From Porodaedalea pini (taxonomy: Eukaryota > Basidiomycota > Agaricomycetes > Hymenochaetales > Hymenochaetaceae), in contig NBAY01000144.1 of NCBI GenBank assembly GCA_002794775.1, positions 1-53,518 of the forward strand: a stretch of 53,518 bases of DNA, in the 5' to 3' direction. Shown here one piece after another: positions 1 to 9,904 of the stretch (positions within the stretch are counted from its first letter, which is position 1; the number at the start of each line of letters is the position of its first letter). Below the pieces are notes generated by a model. That model had not been told where the DNA came from. It made no database searches and worked only from the letters and a program-made list of their open reading frames with translations. The translations under genes were made by a program, and so were the position numbers.

Positions 1-830
1 ATTGTTGTAGGTGAACTTTCTACCTGTTTTCTGGATTTATCAAGCCAGTGCCGTGTGAGGGATCCCCTTGCTCGACCAACTGCTGGACATGCTGTCTCAT
101 TACTCTCATAATTTTCTTACTGTTGTTTTCCTTTTCTTTTAATTTTCCATTCTCTTCCTCACTCGGTATATATCAATACATGTATATCTAGTTCACATTG
201 CATTACATGGACATTGCACATAATATAATGTAATTTCTTTACTGGAAGCACTTTATGATCGACGCTCTGTGCACGGGAATTGCATCCCATGTATATGATC
301 GACACTTTTCCCTCGCGCATCGATGTCATGACCTGCACATGCAGGTCATGACATCGACGCGCGCGGGTCTTTACATCACGTGATCTCACAATGTCCTGCC
401 CCTGCATTGTTAGTATTATAGTATTATAACTATTAATTTTGGCAGAATTAAAAATACATACATGTGGTATTATATGACTCTCATCTATCTAATTTACATG
501 TCTGTGTCGCCTCAGGAGTCAAAATTAGATCTAGGCGGCCAGGCGGCAGCTGCACAAGCCTGCCATTCCTTCGGCACTCTCTTGTGGGCAAATCACTGTA
601 TGTGGTAACAATTCATTATTTTTCCCTCATTACTAGCATCACCACCTCTCCAGAACATGTCTTAATATTGCTGTACATGCTGTGGTTGTCTCATTACAAG
701 TTGCTGGCCTGGGCGGTGTTGCTCAGGAGTGTTCTACTCATAACTTCCTAATTAGGATGAATTTCTATGTACCCTTAATTTTCCCGTACTCTACTCATCA
801 ATAGCTTTCGATTGGTACCCATATCACTGC
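1..830. other. Intergenic, no recognisable gene
   Basis: AT-rich sequence with only short, unconvincing reading frames on either strand and no recognised domain. The one clear structure is the hairpin at 315-362, listed separately. Confidence 0.5.
315..362. repeat. Short perfect inverted repeat (hairpin)
   Basis: Two 17-nt arms (321-337 and 340-356) are exact reverse complements around a 2-nt centre. They extend outward to 23 nt with one mismatch. The sequence lies in non-coding DNA, so it may be a small cruciform or a remnant of a palindromic element. No terminator role is claimed. Confidence 0.8.
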
Positions 831-896
831 GATGCACCCAGCCGTTCTTGAGTTATTAGCTCAAAGGTTAGGAGCAGGGCCAGTAACAAAGTGCAC

Positions 897-1018
897 GGGG
901 CCTAAATCATATGTCACGGGGCGCACGGATCTGTCACGGGGCGCGCGGATCCGTGACGGGGCGCGCAGATCTGTCATGGGGCACGCAGATCTGTCACGGG
1001 GCCTAAATCAGAAATCAC
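897..1018. repeat. 20-21-bp minisatellite, six units
   Basis: Six head-to-tail units each start with GGGGC and end with GTCAC or a near variant: 897-917, 918-937, 938-957, 958-977, 978-997 and 998-1018. The four middle units share GGATCTGTCAC or AGATCTGTCAC and the two outer units share GGGGCCTAAATCA. A seventh unit starts at 1019 and is cut short. Differences between units are mostly CpG transitions. No function is evident. Confidence 0.85.
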
Positions 1019-1198
1019 GGGGCGTATTATGTTTTTGAGCACGAAGCAGAAAAGCAGAAAGAAAAGAAGAGACACGTCGGTCAAAATAGGAAACTTTCCA
1101 GGACGTGTGTCAAAACTCAAGTCAGGCGAGGAACAGCCATCAGCAGCATGAGAGTCTATGCGCCGCTCTCTATTAGCCGCACCTTGGGCTTGGCCACA

Positions 1199-2570
1199 CT
1201 TGACGATGAGACAGAGACAGATTGGAAGACTAAAGCACGGATGTATCCATAGAGAGCTGTGATGCGCACCTGCAAAGTGTGCTGTGATCCATGATTCAGC
1301 GATCAGGCCATGCAAGTCCATCGGAGAATAAACTGGTTCGAATGCTTTGGGCTGCGCACGGCAACAGTCGTGGAGACTGTGAAAGGAAAGAAAGGGGACA
1401 CATGTTGTCGACGCATATGTTCGTGATTCTGACGCGACTCGAGCAGCTTCACACGATGCGACACATTCTCGCCATTCCACTCTTCGTCTCTATCCACCAC
1501 TACACTTGACGCAATGACGCCTACAGTCGCTATCGTTGCTGCTGGTGCGATGGGCGGCTCTTGGGCATCTAGTCAGTGTAGGCCGCTGCACGGTGTACAC
1601 AACCCTCACTGGAAGATCTCCAGCGACAGTCGAATGTGCTCAAAACACTGGTATGGTTGACCTGTCCATTGCTGACCTGACCTGTCGTGCCAAATGGGTC
1701 TTGAGTGTCCTCCCTCCAAGTGAGGTGCATCACTTTGCCGAGTCCTTCCTCGCTGGCTGCATGCTCTCAGCCCGGCACCTCAACCACGGGAAGGTCAACC
1801 CGTGTGTTTGTCGACTGCAATGCGGTCTCTCCTGCCACCACACGCAGCATCTCTTCTCTTTTCTCGGGAACTGGAATCGCATTCCTCGATGCGGGCATCA
1901 TAGGCAGTCCACCGAGGGAGGAGTGCAATCCCACTATCTATGCGAGCGCCGACGCTGCCGACGCGTTCGAGCACTTCAATGAGCTTGGACTCAAGGTGCG
2001 CACGTTGCGCAATGAAGATGGTGTGGAAGGCGGCAGGGAGGGTGATGTGAGGGTGCTGAAGATGTCATATGTGGTACGTCGTGCTCATTCTGTTTGCCTG
2101 TCATTCGATCCATACTAATTTGTTCGATTGTATAGGGAATCACGAAGGGTGTAACAGGTCAGGCTGTGTCATCAAGCTAGAATACCACAGCTAACGACAA
2201 TGCGTAGGCCTTTTTTCCTCTATGATCCTCGGTGTGCCCTTCAAGTTCTCTTCCTTATACACTTTCAAGGATCCGATATCTCCTGACGATGTCGTCCCAG
2301 CCCCCAGCCGCATGCGTCCTTGCCATGCACTGCTTCTGTCCTCCTCTCTGAGCTGTCGTTCAGCCAGCCAGTCCTTCTCAAGCGTATCAGAATGAGCGTC
2401 CCACCAATGATCTCCACCGCATACCGCTGGGTCGGTGAGATGGAGGAGATCGCTGTTTGTCAATGCAGGGCTATGCTCGGGTTCAAATCTGCAAGTCATC
2501 CGGATGCGATCTCGGAACGTGCAATAATGTCGATTAATTTGCAGTATTGGATGTGTACGTTATGTTCGTA
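1199..2570 (+). pseudogene. 6-phosphogluconate-dehydrogenase-like pseudogene, copy P1
   Basis: This is a decayed copy of the gene best seen at 19408-20606. The start codon at 1514 is followed by an N-terminal NAD(P)-binding segment with GAMG in place of the usual GxMG. The frame is lost within 20 codons by an indel, which copy P4 shares. Recognisable blocks follow in changing frames: VLPPSE near 1710, VFVDCNAVSP near 1800, FLDAGIIG near 1883, and the C-terminal helix MSVPPMIS near 2395. The C-terminal end of the family is missing. The family (beta-hydroxyacid dehydrogenase type with a DUF1932-like C-terminal domain) would be an NADP-dependent cytosolic oxidoreductase. With several frameshifts this copy is not functional. 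From about 1199 to 3700 it is duplicated at 36335-39745. Confidence 0.8.
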
Positions 2571-2910
2571 AAGCCCAAGCGGCTTGGTGGCTTTATAGTT
2601 GGGGTGAAAGCGCCCGAGGAAGTGTGGACCTTAATGACGGCAACCAAGTTGGTGTCTAAATCGGTCGCGTAAGTAAGTACCCACTTGATCACAGGAAGGA
2701 AATCGTGCTCACCGAACCATCAAATGTACCACCAGTCGAGCCGAAGCAGACATGCCTGAGGTTATTGTGAGTCTAGGTTTCTTCCTATCGATGGAGAAGT
2801 ACATTCTCTGCAGTCCGAGCAAGTTGTCCAGCTGTGCACCAATGGTGAGAGTTGCCAGCTGTATGCGACCGGTGTTGTCTCTGTCGTCGATTTTTGCTGC
2901 AGAAGATGTA

Positions 2911-3350
2911 GTAGGCCCAGAAAGCATAGTATCACTCGTGGTACACCTGTAGTTTGCTATAGACACGATGTTTCGGTTTGATGCAAAGAAATATCATTAG
3001 CTTAGTCTAAGCCCTAACAAGGAGAAAAATAGAGTCAGTAGAGCTCAAATACAAGAAAGGCTATTTTTCAAATTGCTGGATAAAAGTTTCTCCTTGAAGC
3101 CAATGATGCCATTAATAGGTTTGCATAATTCCTGTAGGACACAATCTAAATCCAGGTAAACTAACAAGTGGTTGCCAATATATTGGTGTACAAAGTTGCT
3201 CAATTTTGCAGTTTTTAGCCTCCTAATGACCTCATTTCTCCTTGTAGGGCTTAGACTAAGCTAATGATATTTCTTTGCATCAAAGTGAAACATAGTGTCT
3301 ATAGCAAATCACAGGTGTATCACAGGTGATACAATACTTTTTGGGCCTAC
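2911..3350. mobile_element. MITE with long inverted repeats and TA target duplication
   Basis: Ends GTAGGCCCA and TGGGCCTAC are inverted and each is flanked by TA (2909-2910 and 3351-3352). Inverted arms of roughly 120-150 bp surround a short AT-rich centre. There is no transposase. TA duplication fits a Tc1/mariner-type (Stowaway-like) non-autonomous element. A second copy at 38106-39378 carries an internal insertion. Confidence 0.8.
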
Positions 3351-3352
3351 TA

Positions 3353-4069
3353 TAGCTCAGATGAGCTACAAGCTAGTCAAGCCATATATGGCTGTTTGGC
3401 TGATCTCCAGATATTTATATGTAGATGGGAGGGGTTATTGTGGCAGGAGAACATCAGATACAGTTTGTCTCTAATTCTACATTTCAATATATTTATAGTA
3501 TAAAACTAAGCTATAAACATAGGTAAAATGGTAATAAAAGTGTTGGTGCAATGACCTAGTGGTGTGAGGTATTTGTCTTGATTGGTTGAGGGTTTGATTC
3601 TTGTTCATAATGAATTTTTGTTCTATTGGATATCATCCAATATCATATCAGAGATATCTGATAATTGATGGATCTGATGCCATATACATCATGTTTGTAA
3701 GCCTGCCAGAGTGTTCTTACCATGTCTGACATGACACCAACTGTCTGGACACTATGTCATGACTCTGAGGTACCAAGCTGCTGATATTCTGAGACACACA
3801 AACTCCAGATGGCCATCATACAGCTGGACTGTGACTGCACCGAGTCCTCACCCAAAACTCAGTAGCAGTGTAGCCTCTGGACCTTCAGAGCAGGGCATGT
3901 TATACTCTATTCATATTCTTTTCATATTCCCTTCACTCCCCAACCTGGCCAAAGCTCATACACACTCACACCAAGTTGAGTGATCCTTCAGCATGCATAG
4001 GCGAGGATTTACATATTCTGAGAGTAATTCTCAATGGATTCCTTTTGGACTGGTACTGTACAGTTCCTA
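3353..4069. other. Non-coding repeat DNA shared with the right side of the window
   Basis: The first part, up to about 3690, is closely related to 39381-39745 and continues the P1/P4 segmental duplication. The rest, to the edge of element A, shows no recognisable gene. A simple GGTAAAATGGTAATAAAAG stretch near 3529 corresponds to an expanded TAA microsatellite in the other copy. Confidence 0.6.
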
Positions 4070-4074
4070 TTATC

Positions 4075-4487
4075 TGTTAGGCGGGAGTCTGGGAGACGAC
4101 TTGGACTGGGCAGGCCTCGGCTGACTGTCGTCTGGGACGTGCTATACTCGAGTGTAGACTCGGGACACGCTTACTCAGACTAGGTCGTCGCGGAGGTAAG
4201 AGGATTAATACACAACTAGACTAATACAAGGGGGACGAGTCTCACCTAGGTCGTCGCAGAGGTAAGAGGAAAAGCAGAACAAGGAGTTCATGCGATTCCT
4301 GAGACCTTATATAGCAACGACTGTGAGACTATATTACCTAACATTACATAATGAGTGGGAATGGAACGAATGAAGGTTATATGAAGGGGGTGTGGGAAGT
4401 GATTAAAAGAAAAGGAAAAGGAAAAGGAAAAGGAAAAGGAAAAGGAAAAGGGGAAATAAAGAAAAGGTAAAAGTTCGAGTTCTGACA
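4075..4487 (-). repeat. Element A 3' LTR
   Basis: A 413-bp terminal repeat, adjacent to the polypurine tract and therefore the 3' LTR of a minus-strand element. It carries an (AAAAGG)n tract at about 4408-4450 that is one unit longer than in the 5' LTR, which explains most of the 6-bp length difference. Confidence 0.95.
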
Positions 4488-4499
4488 TTACCCCCCCTT
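4488..4499 (-). promoter_or_regulatory. Element A polypurine tract with Pol stop
   Basis: Read on the minus strand, GAAGGGGGGG is followed by TAA and then directly by the LTR. This is the expected plus-strand primer position for reverse transcription. The TAA is also the Pol stop codon, so coding sequence runs into the tract. The same arrangement occurs in B (10933 onward) and D (to 50346). Confidence 0.85.
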
Positions 4500-7400
4500 C
4501 AAGGTTGGGCGTCCCGACCAACCAAGATCGCGGTCGTCTGGCTCGGTGTCAACGAAAAGCGGGCGGAGTCGTGAGTGAGGGATGTCGAGTTTGCGAGGAG
4601 CACCGGGGTGTTTGAGGTAAAACTCAGCGATCGCCTCCTTTGCGTTCTCGCCAAAGTCCTTCTCTGGTTGCCAGGTCGGTTCGTTGTATCCGACCCACTT
4701 GACGAGGTATTGTAGTTTACCTCGGTGCAGCCATGAGTCAATGACCTCCTCGACCTCGTACTCTTCCTCGTCGTCGACGATTTCCGGTGGAGGCGGTGGC
4801 GGCTGTTTCTGGCCTTCGAAGGTCGGTTCGATGGCAGGTTTGAGTAGTGCCTCGTTGAAGACGGGGTGGACCTTCTTCCATCGCTTTGGGAGTTTGAGCT
4901 TGTACATGCTCGCTCCAATCTTGTCAATGATGTCAAAGGGACCATACCATTTGTCGGCAAGTTTCTTCGTGGGCGAATCTGTACTGATGTTTCGCCCATC
5001 GAGGAAAACCTTGTCTCCTGCCTTGTACTCCACTGATACTCCTGCCGTCCGGTCATGATAATGTTTCATGTCCTCAGCCGCCTTAACTAGGTTGTCCTTC
5101 GCCACGCGATGAGTCTCCTTGATGTGCTTCGCGAATTCTTCCGCCGACATATTGGCAGAGGAAGTTCATACGGTGTCGAAGCTCATAGGGTGACGTCCGG
5201 TGTTTGCATAGAAGGGTGACATCTTTGTCGCTGAATGTTCGCGGTTGTTGTAGGCGAACTCTGCGAGGGGGAGCCAGTCCCTCCAATCCAATTGCCGATG
5301 ATCGACAAAGAGCCGGAGGTACTGTTTGAGCTCTTGGTTGACGTGTTCCGTTTGACCGTCCGTTTGTGGGTGGTACGCCATTGACAGGTTGCCTTCGATG
5401 TGTAGGAGTTTGTATAGCTCCTTCATCATCGATGCATCGAACTGTGTGCCTCGGTCGTGGATGATCTTCTTCGGTAAGCCATGGAGGCGGAAGACGTGGT
5501 TGCGGTACAACTGAGCCATGCCTTCCGCTGACAGTTTTGTCGTCGTCGGGATTGCATGCATCTGTTTCGAGAATCTGTCCACGAAGACACAGATCGCATT
5601 GTGTCCCTTAGAGTCCGGGAGCTCTCCGATTAGGTCGACCGTGACGATCTCCCAGGGACCTTCAGGGATCGCGTTTGGATGAAGTGGTCTCAACCTCGAC
5701 GTTCTTAAGGCTTTCATCCGTTGACAACGGTCGCATCCTCGGACGTATGTTCGGACATCGGAGAACATCGACGCCCACCAGAAGTCTCAACGTACCAGTT
5801 CGACCGTCTTCGACGATCCAGGATGTCCTGCCAGGGTCGAGTCGTGGCACTCCCGCAATACCGTTTCCTTCATCGTCGACGGTACGTACACCTTGCCTTT
5901 CATCCACCACAACCCATCGACTTTCACCATGTTCGTCGGCCTCTCCGACTCGTCCTGCACTCTCTGCGCTTCACCCACTCGTTCCAACACTTCATCACGC
6001 GACGTCCTCACCACTCCACGGTTCAGCCATTTCTCCTTGATGAATACAACATCATCGTTGTCACCCTTACCCTGATCATAACCCGTTTTGCGCGACAGCA
6101 GGTCGGCCTTGCCCATCGTCTTCCCCGGTTTGTGTTCGAGGTGGAAGTTGAATTCTTCGAGTTCGGTTCGCCAGCGAGCTTGTCGGTAGCTCAGCTTCTG
6201 TGCTGACTTGAAGTAGGTCAGGTTGGCATGGTCGGACCAGATCTCGATCTTGTGTCGAGCACCAAGGAGGTATTGTCGCCACTCCTTGAGCGCCGAAACG
6301 ATGGCAAGCATCTCCTTGTCATAGATTTCGTAGTTTCGTTCCGCCGGCAGGAGTGCTTCCGATCGGTAGGCGATCACCCTCCACTTCCCTTCTTGCTTCT
6401 GCAACAGCACACCTCCAAGCGCGTAGTTCGATGAGTCCGCTTCTATGCGGAAAGGGCCCTCATCATTGGCGATCGCAAGGACTGGAGGTGAGCAGAGACG
6501 TCGTCTCAGCTCCTCGAACACTTCCTGCTGTTCGGTCTCCCATACCCAGTCCTTCTTGCCTGTTAATGACGTTAACGGTCGGACCACCTTGCTGTAGTCC
6601 TTAATAAACCGTCTCAGCCAGTTTCCCATACCGAGGAACTGTTGTAGCTCCTTGAGGTTTCGTGGGATAGGCCAGTTCGCAATCGCCTCCATCTTCGTCG
6701 GGTCAGCCCTGATCTCACCGTTGCCGATGATGTGACCGAGGTATTTGACGACCTTGGCATCGAACTCACACTTCTCCGGTTTCAGGTATAGGCCATTCTC
6801 TCGAAGGATCTGGAGGACGCGCCTCGATGTGTCTATATGTTCCTCAATGGTTTCCAAGAGGATCAATATGTCGTCGAGGTATACGATGATCAGGTTAGCG
6901 TAAATCAGGTCCTTGAAGATGTGATTGACAAAAGCCTGGAACGTCGCCGGGGCGTTGCAGAGACCGAAGAACATTACTGTCGGTTTGAAGAGACCCATGT
7001 TTGTGTGGAACGCTGCCTTCCATTCATCGCCTTCACGGATCCGGATGTTGTAGTACCCCCAGCGAAGGTCAAGCTTAGTGATGTATTTCGCTTTCTTGAC
7101 TTTGTTGATGAGTTCGTCGATGAGGGGGAGGGGATACTTGTTCTTGACTGTACCGTCATTAAGCTTTCGGTAGTCCTGGATCGGGCGTAGGGACTTGTCA
7201 GCTTTCTTGATAAAAAAGAAAGGCGAGGCCATCGGGGATATTGACCTGCATATACGACCAGACTTCAAGTTCTCCTCGAGGAAATCCTTCAGCGACTCCT
7301 GCTCCGTTGGTGTCAGTGGATAGATCTTGCAGTCGCTAGGTTTGAAGTCGGGTTTCAAGTCGATGACATGGTCCCATGGGCGGTGTTCCGGCAGTTTCTC

Positions 7401-8095
7401 GAATCCCTTCTCTGAGAAGACGTCGGCGTAATCGTCGAGGTATGCGGGCCAGGACGCCTTGTCCATTCGCATCCCACTCACCCTCCTCATCTGCTCCACC
7501 GCCTCCTTTACTTCACCCAGGTCCTCCACTGGCTCCTTTTCGATCGCACATTCACTCGGGCAGCGAGTAAAGTCGAGCATACCCGTCTTCCAGTCGACCT
7601 CTGGGTTGTGTCGTCGAAGCCAGTCATATCCCAGGAAGATGTTAGATGACGCCAGTGAGGTTACCGCCAGGATGATCCATTCCTTATGGTGACCGATTGT
7701 AAGTTCAATGTCAACGTACTCCTCGATCAACCCGGCTTCATTGTGTGTGCCGTCGGCATTGAGTACCGCAAGGGGTCGGATATAACGCTTCGTCTCTAGC
7801 CCGTACCGTTCGACGAATCTCACGTCAATGCACGATCCCGTACATCCCGAATCTACGAGCGCGTGTGCGTCCACCTCCCTCACTTCACCTTCCACGCTGT
7901 GCCCGATGTTCAGGAGAAGGTCCAGTTGGCGTCCGCCAGTCCCTCTCATGAACAGCTGCTCGTACTCTTCACTTCCTTTCACATCGGTGGGGGCTTCGTA
8001 CTCGGGAAAACCATCGACGTTGTTTGCATCTACGTATTGTACAGACGGTTGGTTATATTTTAATGAGTCCGGATTTGAAGTCCCTTGTTCTTTTC

Positions 8096-8138
8096 GGTCA
8101 GTCGCCCCGATGGCTACGCCTGACCACTCGCAAAACCC
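8096..8138 (-). promoter_or_regulatory. Putative -1 ribosomal frameshift signal between Gag and Pol
   Basis: On the minus strand the heptamer G GGT TTT (8138 down to 8132) sits in the Gag frame exactly as X XXY YYZ. Six nt later GGTCAG (8125-8120) can pair with CTGACC (8101-8096), with a smaller GCC/GGC stem possible inside the loop. Shifting -1 here joins Gag to the Pol frame, which is open across this point. The Gag stop TAG (8114-8116) lies in the loop. C and D keep the heptamer (42790-42796 and 45473-45479). B has one G changed to A. Confidence 0.75.
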
Positions 8139-9181
8139 TGCGAGTCGACGACCTCTTCGTCATTGCCTTCCTCTTCCACATAGTCCTCTACAGTCAACCT
8201 CCGAGTGTCTACGACTTCCTCGAAGGCCGACTCCTTCATCGCTCCGAGCTCGTCGGCGAGGACACAACATTCGCCTGGTGCCATCAGTTCCAGCATGTGC
8301 TGGATGATCGGTTTCGCTTGTGGGCACTTGTCCTTAAAGTGGCCCAGCCCACCGCAGATCCAGCACGCGCGTCGTCGTTGCGCCTCATTCATCGAGACGT
8401 CCATCAGCTGACCAGCGCCTCCGAATGTGACGCCAGTCGCGTCGCGTTTGTCGACGTGTGGGGCCACAATCTGTCGGCGCGCAGGAGGCGCTTGTTGGGG
8501 CATCGGGCGAGGCGTGAATGGCAATGTCCTGCCTCGTTGTATCGCGCGAATTTGCTGTTCACCCCGATCGATCTCGACAGCCTTCTTCTTCCACGCCTCG
8601 TACGTCGTTGGTACGGGCGTCGACCTCAACACACTGCGGACCACCTCAATATTCATCGCACGCTTCAGGCAGTCGCAGATGACGCTGTCGTCCTTCAACT
8701 CTGCTGCCTTGATAATTACGTCGAGATCTTGGAAGAACTCGTCGGCAGAGAGATCCTTCTGGACCTTGTCTCAGAACTTCTTCAACGCCTTCTCCTTCCT
8801 GTTCGGGTCATCGAAGGAGGCATCCAGTCGTTCCTGAAACTTGGTCCAGTCATCCGTGAAGCTCACAACGCCACTCGTCGTGAATTCCTGGACATAGTTT
8901 TGCGCCCATGTCGACGCATTGCCACCCTTGAGGTAAGAGAGGGCGACATAGATCTTGCTCGACAACGAGGGGTACTTCGCGGGGTTCACCGAGACAAAGA
9001 GAAGAACTTCGCACTTGAAGTCTAGGTAGTCATTGCCGCCAGCGAAATCGTGTGGCCGGGCGACGTCAATTGAGGGAGCTGGGGCTTGGGTCGCAGGGGC
9101 ATTCGTTGCCGCGCGGGTGAAGGCGGCCGCTACGATCGCCGCGATTTCCTGTTGCTGCCTTTGGGTAAAGCCCTCCGACAT
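8114..9181 (-). pseudogene. gag: Element A Gag (capsid/nucleocapsid), one in-frame TGA
   Basis: From the Met at 9181 the reading frame has 356 codons including the stop at 8114. It begins with the retrotransposon Gag-like region (IDVARPHDFAGG, YVALSYLKGG, TWAQNYV) and ends with a CCHC zinc knuckle, CWICGGLGHFKDKC, near 8365-8325, which binds the element RNA. A single TGA at 8771-8773 interrupts it where C and D have CGA. The frame can also be followed upstream of 9181 into the leader (TPPERLTHTP, and the WWSD block near 9390), interrupted by another TGA, so the true N-terminus may lie upstream. Gag would form the cytoplasmic particle in which reverse transcription occurs. Confidence 0.9.
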
Positions 9182-9892
9182 CGCTGGTACGGGTGTGTGC
9201 GTTAGGCGTTCAGGGGGCGTCGGCGGCGACGAGTCTCTGCGAGGCGTTCAGTATCCTCCTGGTTCACTGGGAAGGACGACCGACGATGTCGAAACGGCAG
9301 GGGATGATGGGGCGCGAGGGGTTCGAGGCGCCCACCGAGTTCTTTCGCCTGATGGTTCAGTTGAGTACCAGGCGCGTCTAATGTCACTCCACCAAAGGTT
9401 ATGGGTGACGTGGCTTCTATCGTTGGCTACATACGACTGTCGTTCGGTGTCGTAGCGTGACGAATGAGGGAGAGCCCGCTGCTGTTCCTCGGTAAGATCT
9501 ATGTTGACTAGACCGGAGGGGGAACGGGGAGGGGCTGGTTGTCTGGATGAATGTTACGCTGGCGAAGGACAGGTTTGTCGGCGAGTTTGATGACCAATCG
9601 GAAGGGGGCGGCCGAGAGCACAATCGACAACGACGTTGAGGACTGTACACGGTGTGTTACCCACGTCCAGGTCAGATGGTTCCTCCACCAGAGGGAGAGG
9701 CGGAGAGCCAGGGTCGGGAAAGTTCGGGTGTAGTTTTTACATAATACACAAACGTCCAAAAACGTCCGGGCAGGGTTGAGGGTTTGTCGTTTAGGGGTTC
9801 TACATGTCAAGTCTGTCGAGGGGAGTGCTCCTCTAGACCGAGTGAAGGCGAGTCGACAGCGACGACGTACGCTGAAGATGAGCCTGGGTGGG
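9182..9892 (-). other. Element A leader between primer site and Gag
   Basis: Two reading-frame blocks can be followed here that also appear, partly decayed, in D (43900-44410) and B. One ends in LPVPPP and a stop. The other starts DLTEEQ and continues through WWSD to a proline-rich stretch in the Gag frame. The shared coding-like blocks suggest Gag extends upstream, with an intron or a frame change in the leader. No ATG in a convincing context was identified. Confidence 0.5.
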
Positions 9893-9903
9893 GTTCTGCT
9901 TTT
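9893..9903 (-). promoter_or_regulatory. Element A self-priming primer-binding site
   Basis: One nt inside the 5' LTR, the minus strand reads AAAAGCAGAAC. This is the exact complement of GTTCTGCTTTT in the LTR (10110 down to 10100). No tRNA-type site beginning TGG is present at this position. An 11-nt match between the primer site and the predicted 5' end of the mRNA is the arrangement known for Tf1 self-priming. Confidence 0.8.
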
Positions 9904-9904
9904 A

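Larger units (their letters stand above)
4488..8138 (-). pseudogene. pol: Element A Pol polyprotein (protease-RT-RNase H-integrase-chromodomain)
   Basis: The frame is open from the slippery site at 8138. There is no ATG near its start, which fits expression by -1 frameshifting from Gag. Domains in order are aspartic protease (VDSGCTGS near 7853), reverse transcriptase (KLDLRWGYY near 7066, FFGLCNAPATF near 6970, active site YLDD near 6880), RNase H ([20 protein letters not shown] and KADLLSR between 6455 and 6090), integrase zinc finger (ECHDS..AGHPG near 5840, GCDRCQ near 5735), DDE core (TVDLIG, HDRGTQFD, then a Glu in the NQELKQ region), GPY/F motif (KWYGPF near 4950), and chromodomain (YLVKWVGYNEPTWQP near 4690). 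Two TGA codons interrupt it: one inside the integrase zinc finger (5787-5789), one between integrase and the GPY/F region (5166-5168). Everything else stays in frame for about 1,217 codons. It would make the enzymes for copying and inserting the element. Confidence 0.93.

Noticed and set aside
4408..4450. AAAAGG repeats as a telomere-like or regulatory sequence
   Set aside because: It is a simple repeat inside both LTRs of A with variable length, and no telomeric motif is present.
4684..5058. Plus-strand frame opposite the chromodomain of element A
   Set aside because: Antisense shadow of the integrase C-terminus and chromodomain.
8024..9025. 333-codon plus-strand frame opposite element A Gag
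   Set aside because: It is the antisense of a clear Gag with a zinc knuckle, has no recognisable domain, and is broken in the other copies.
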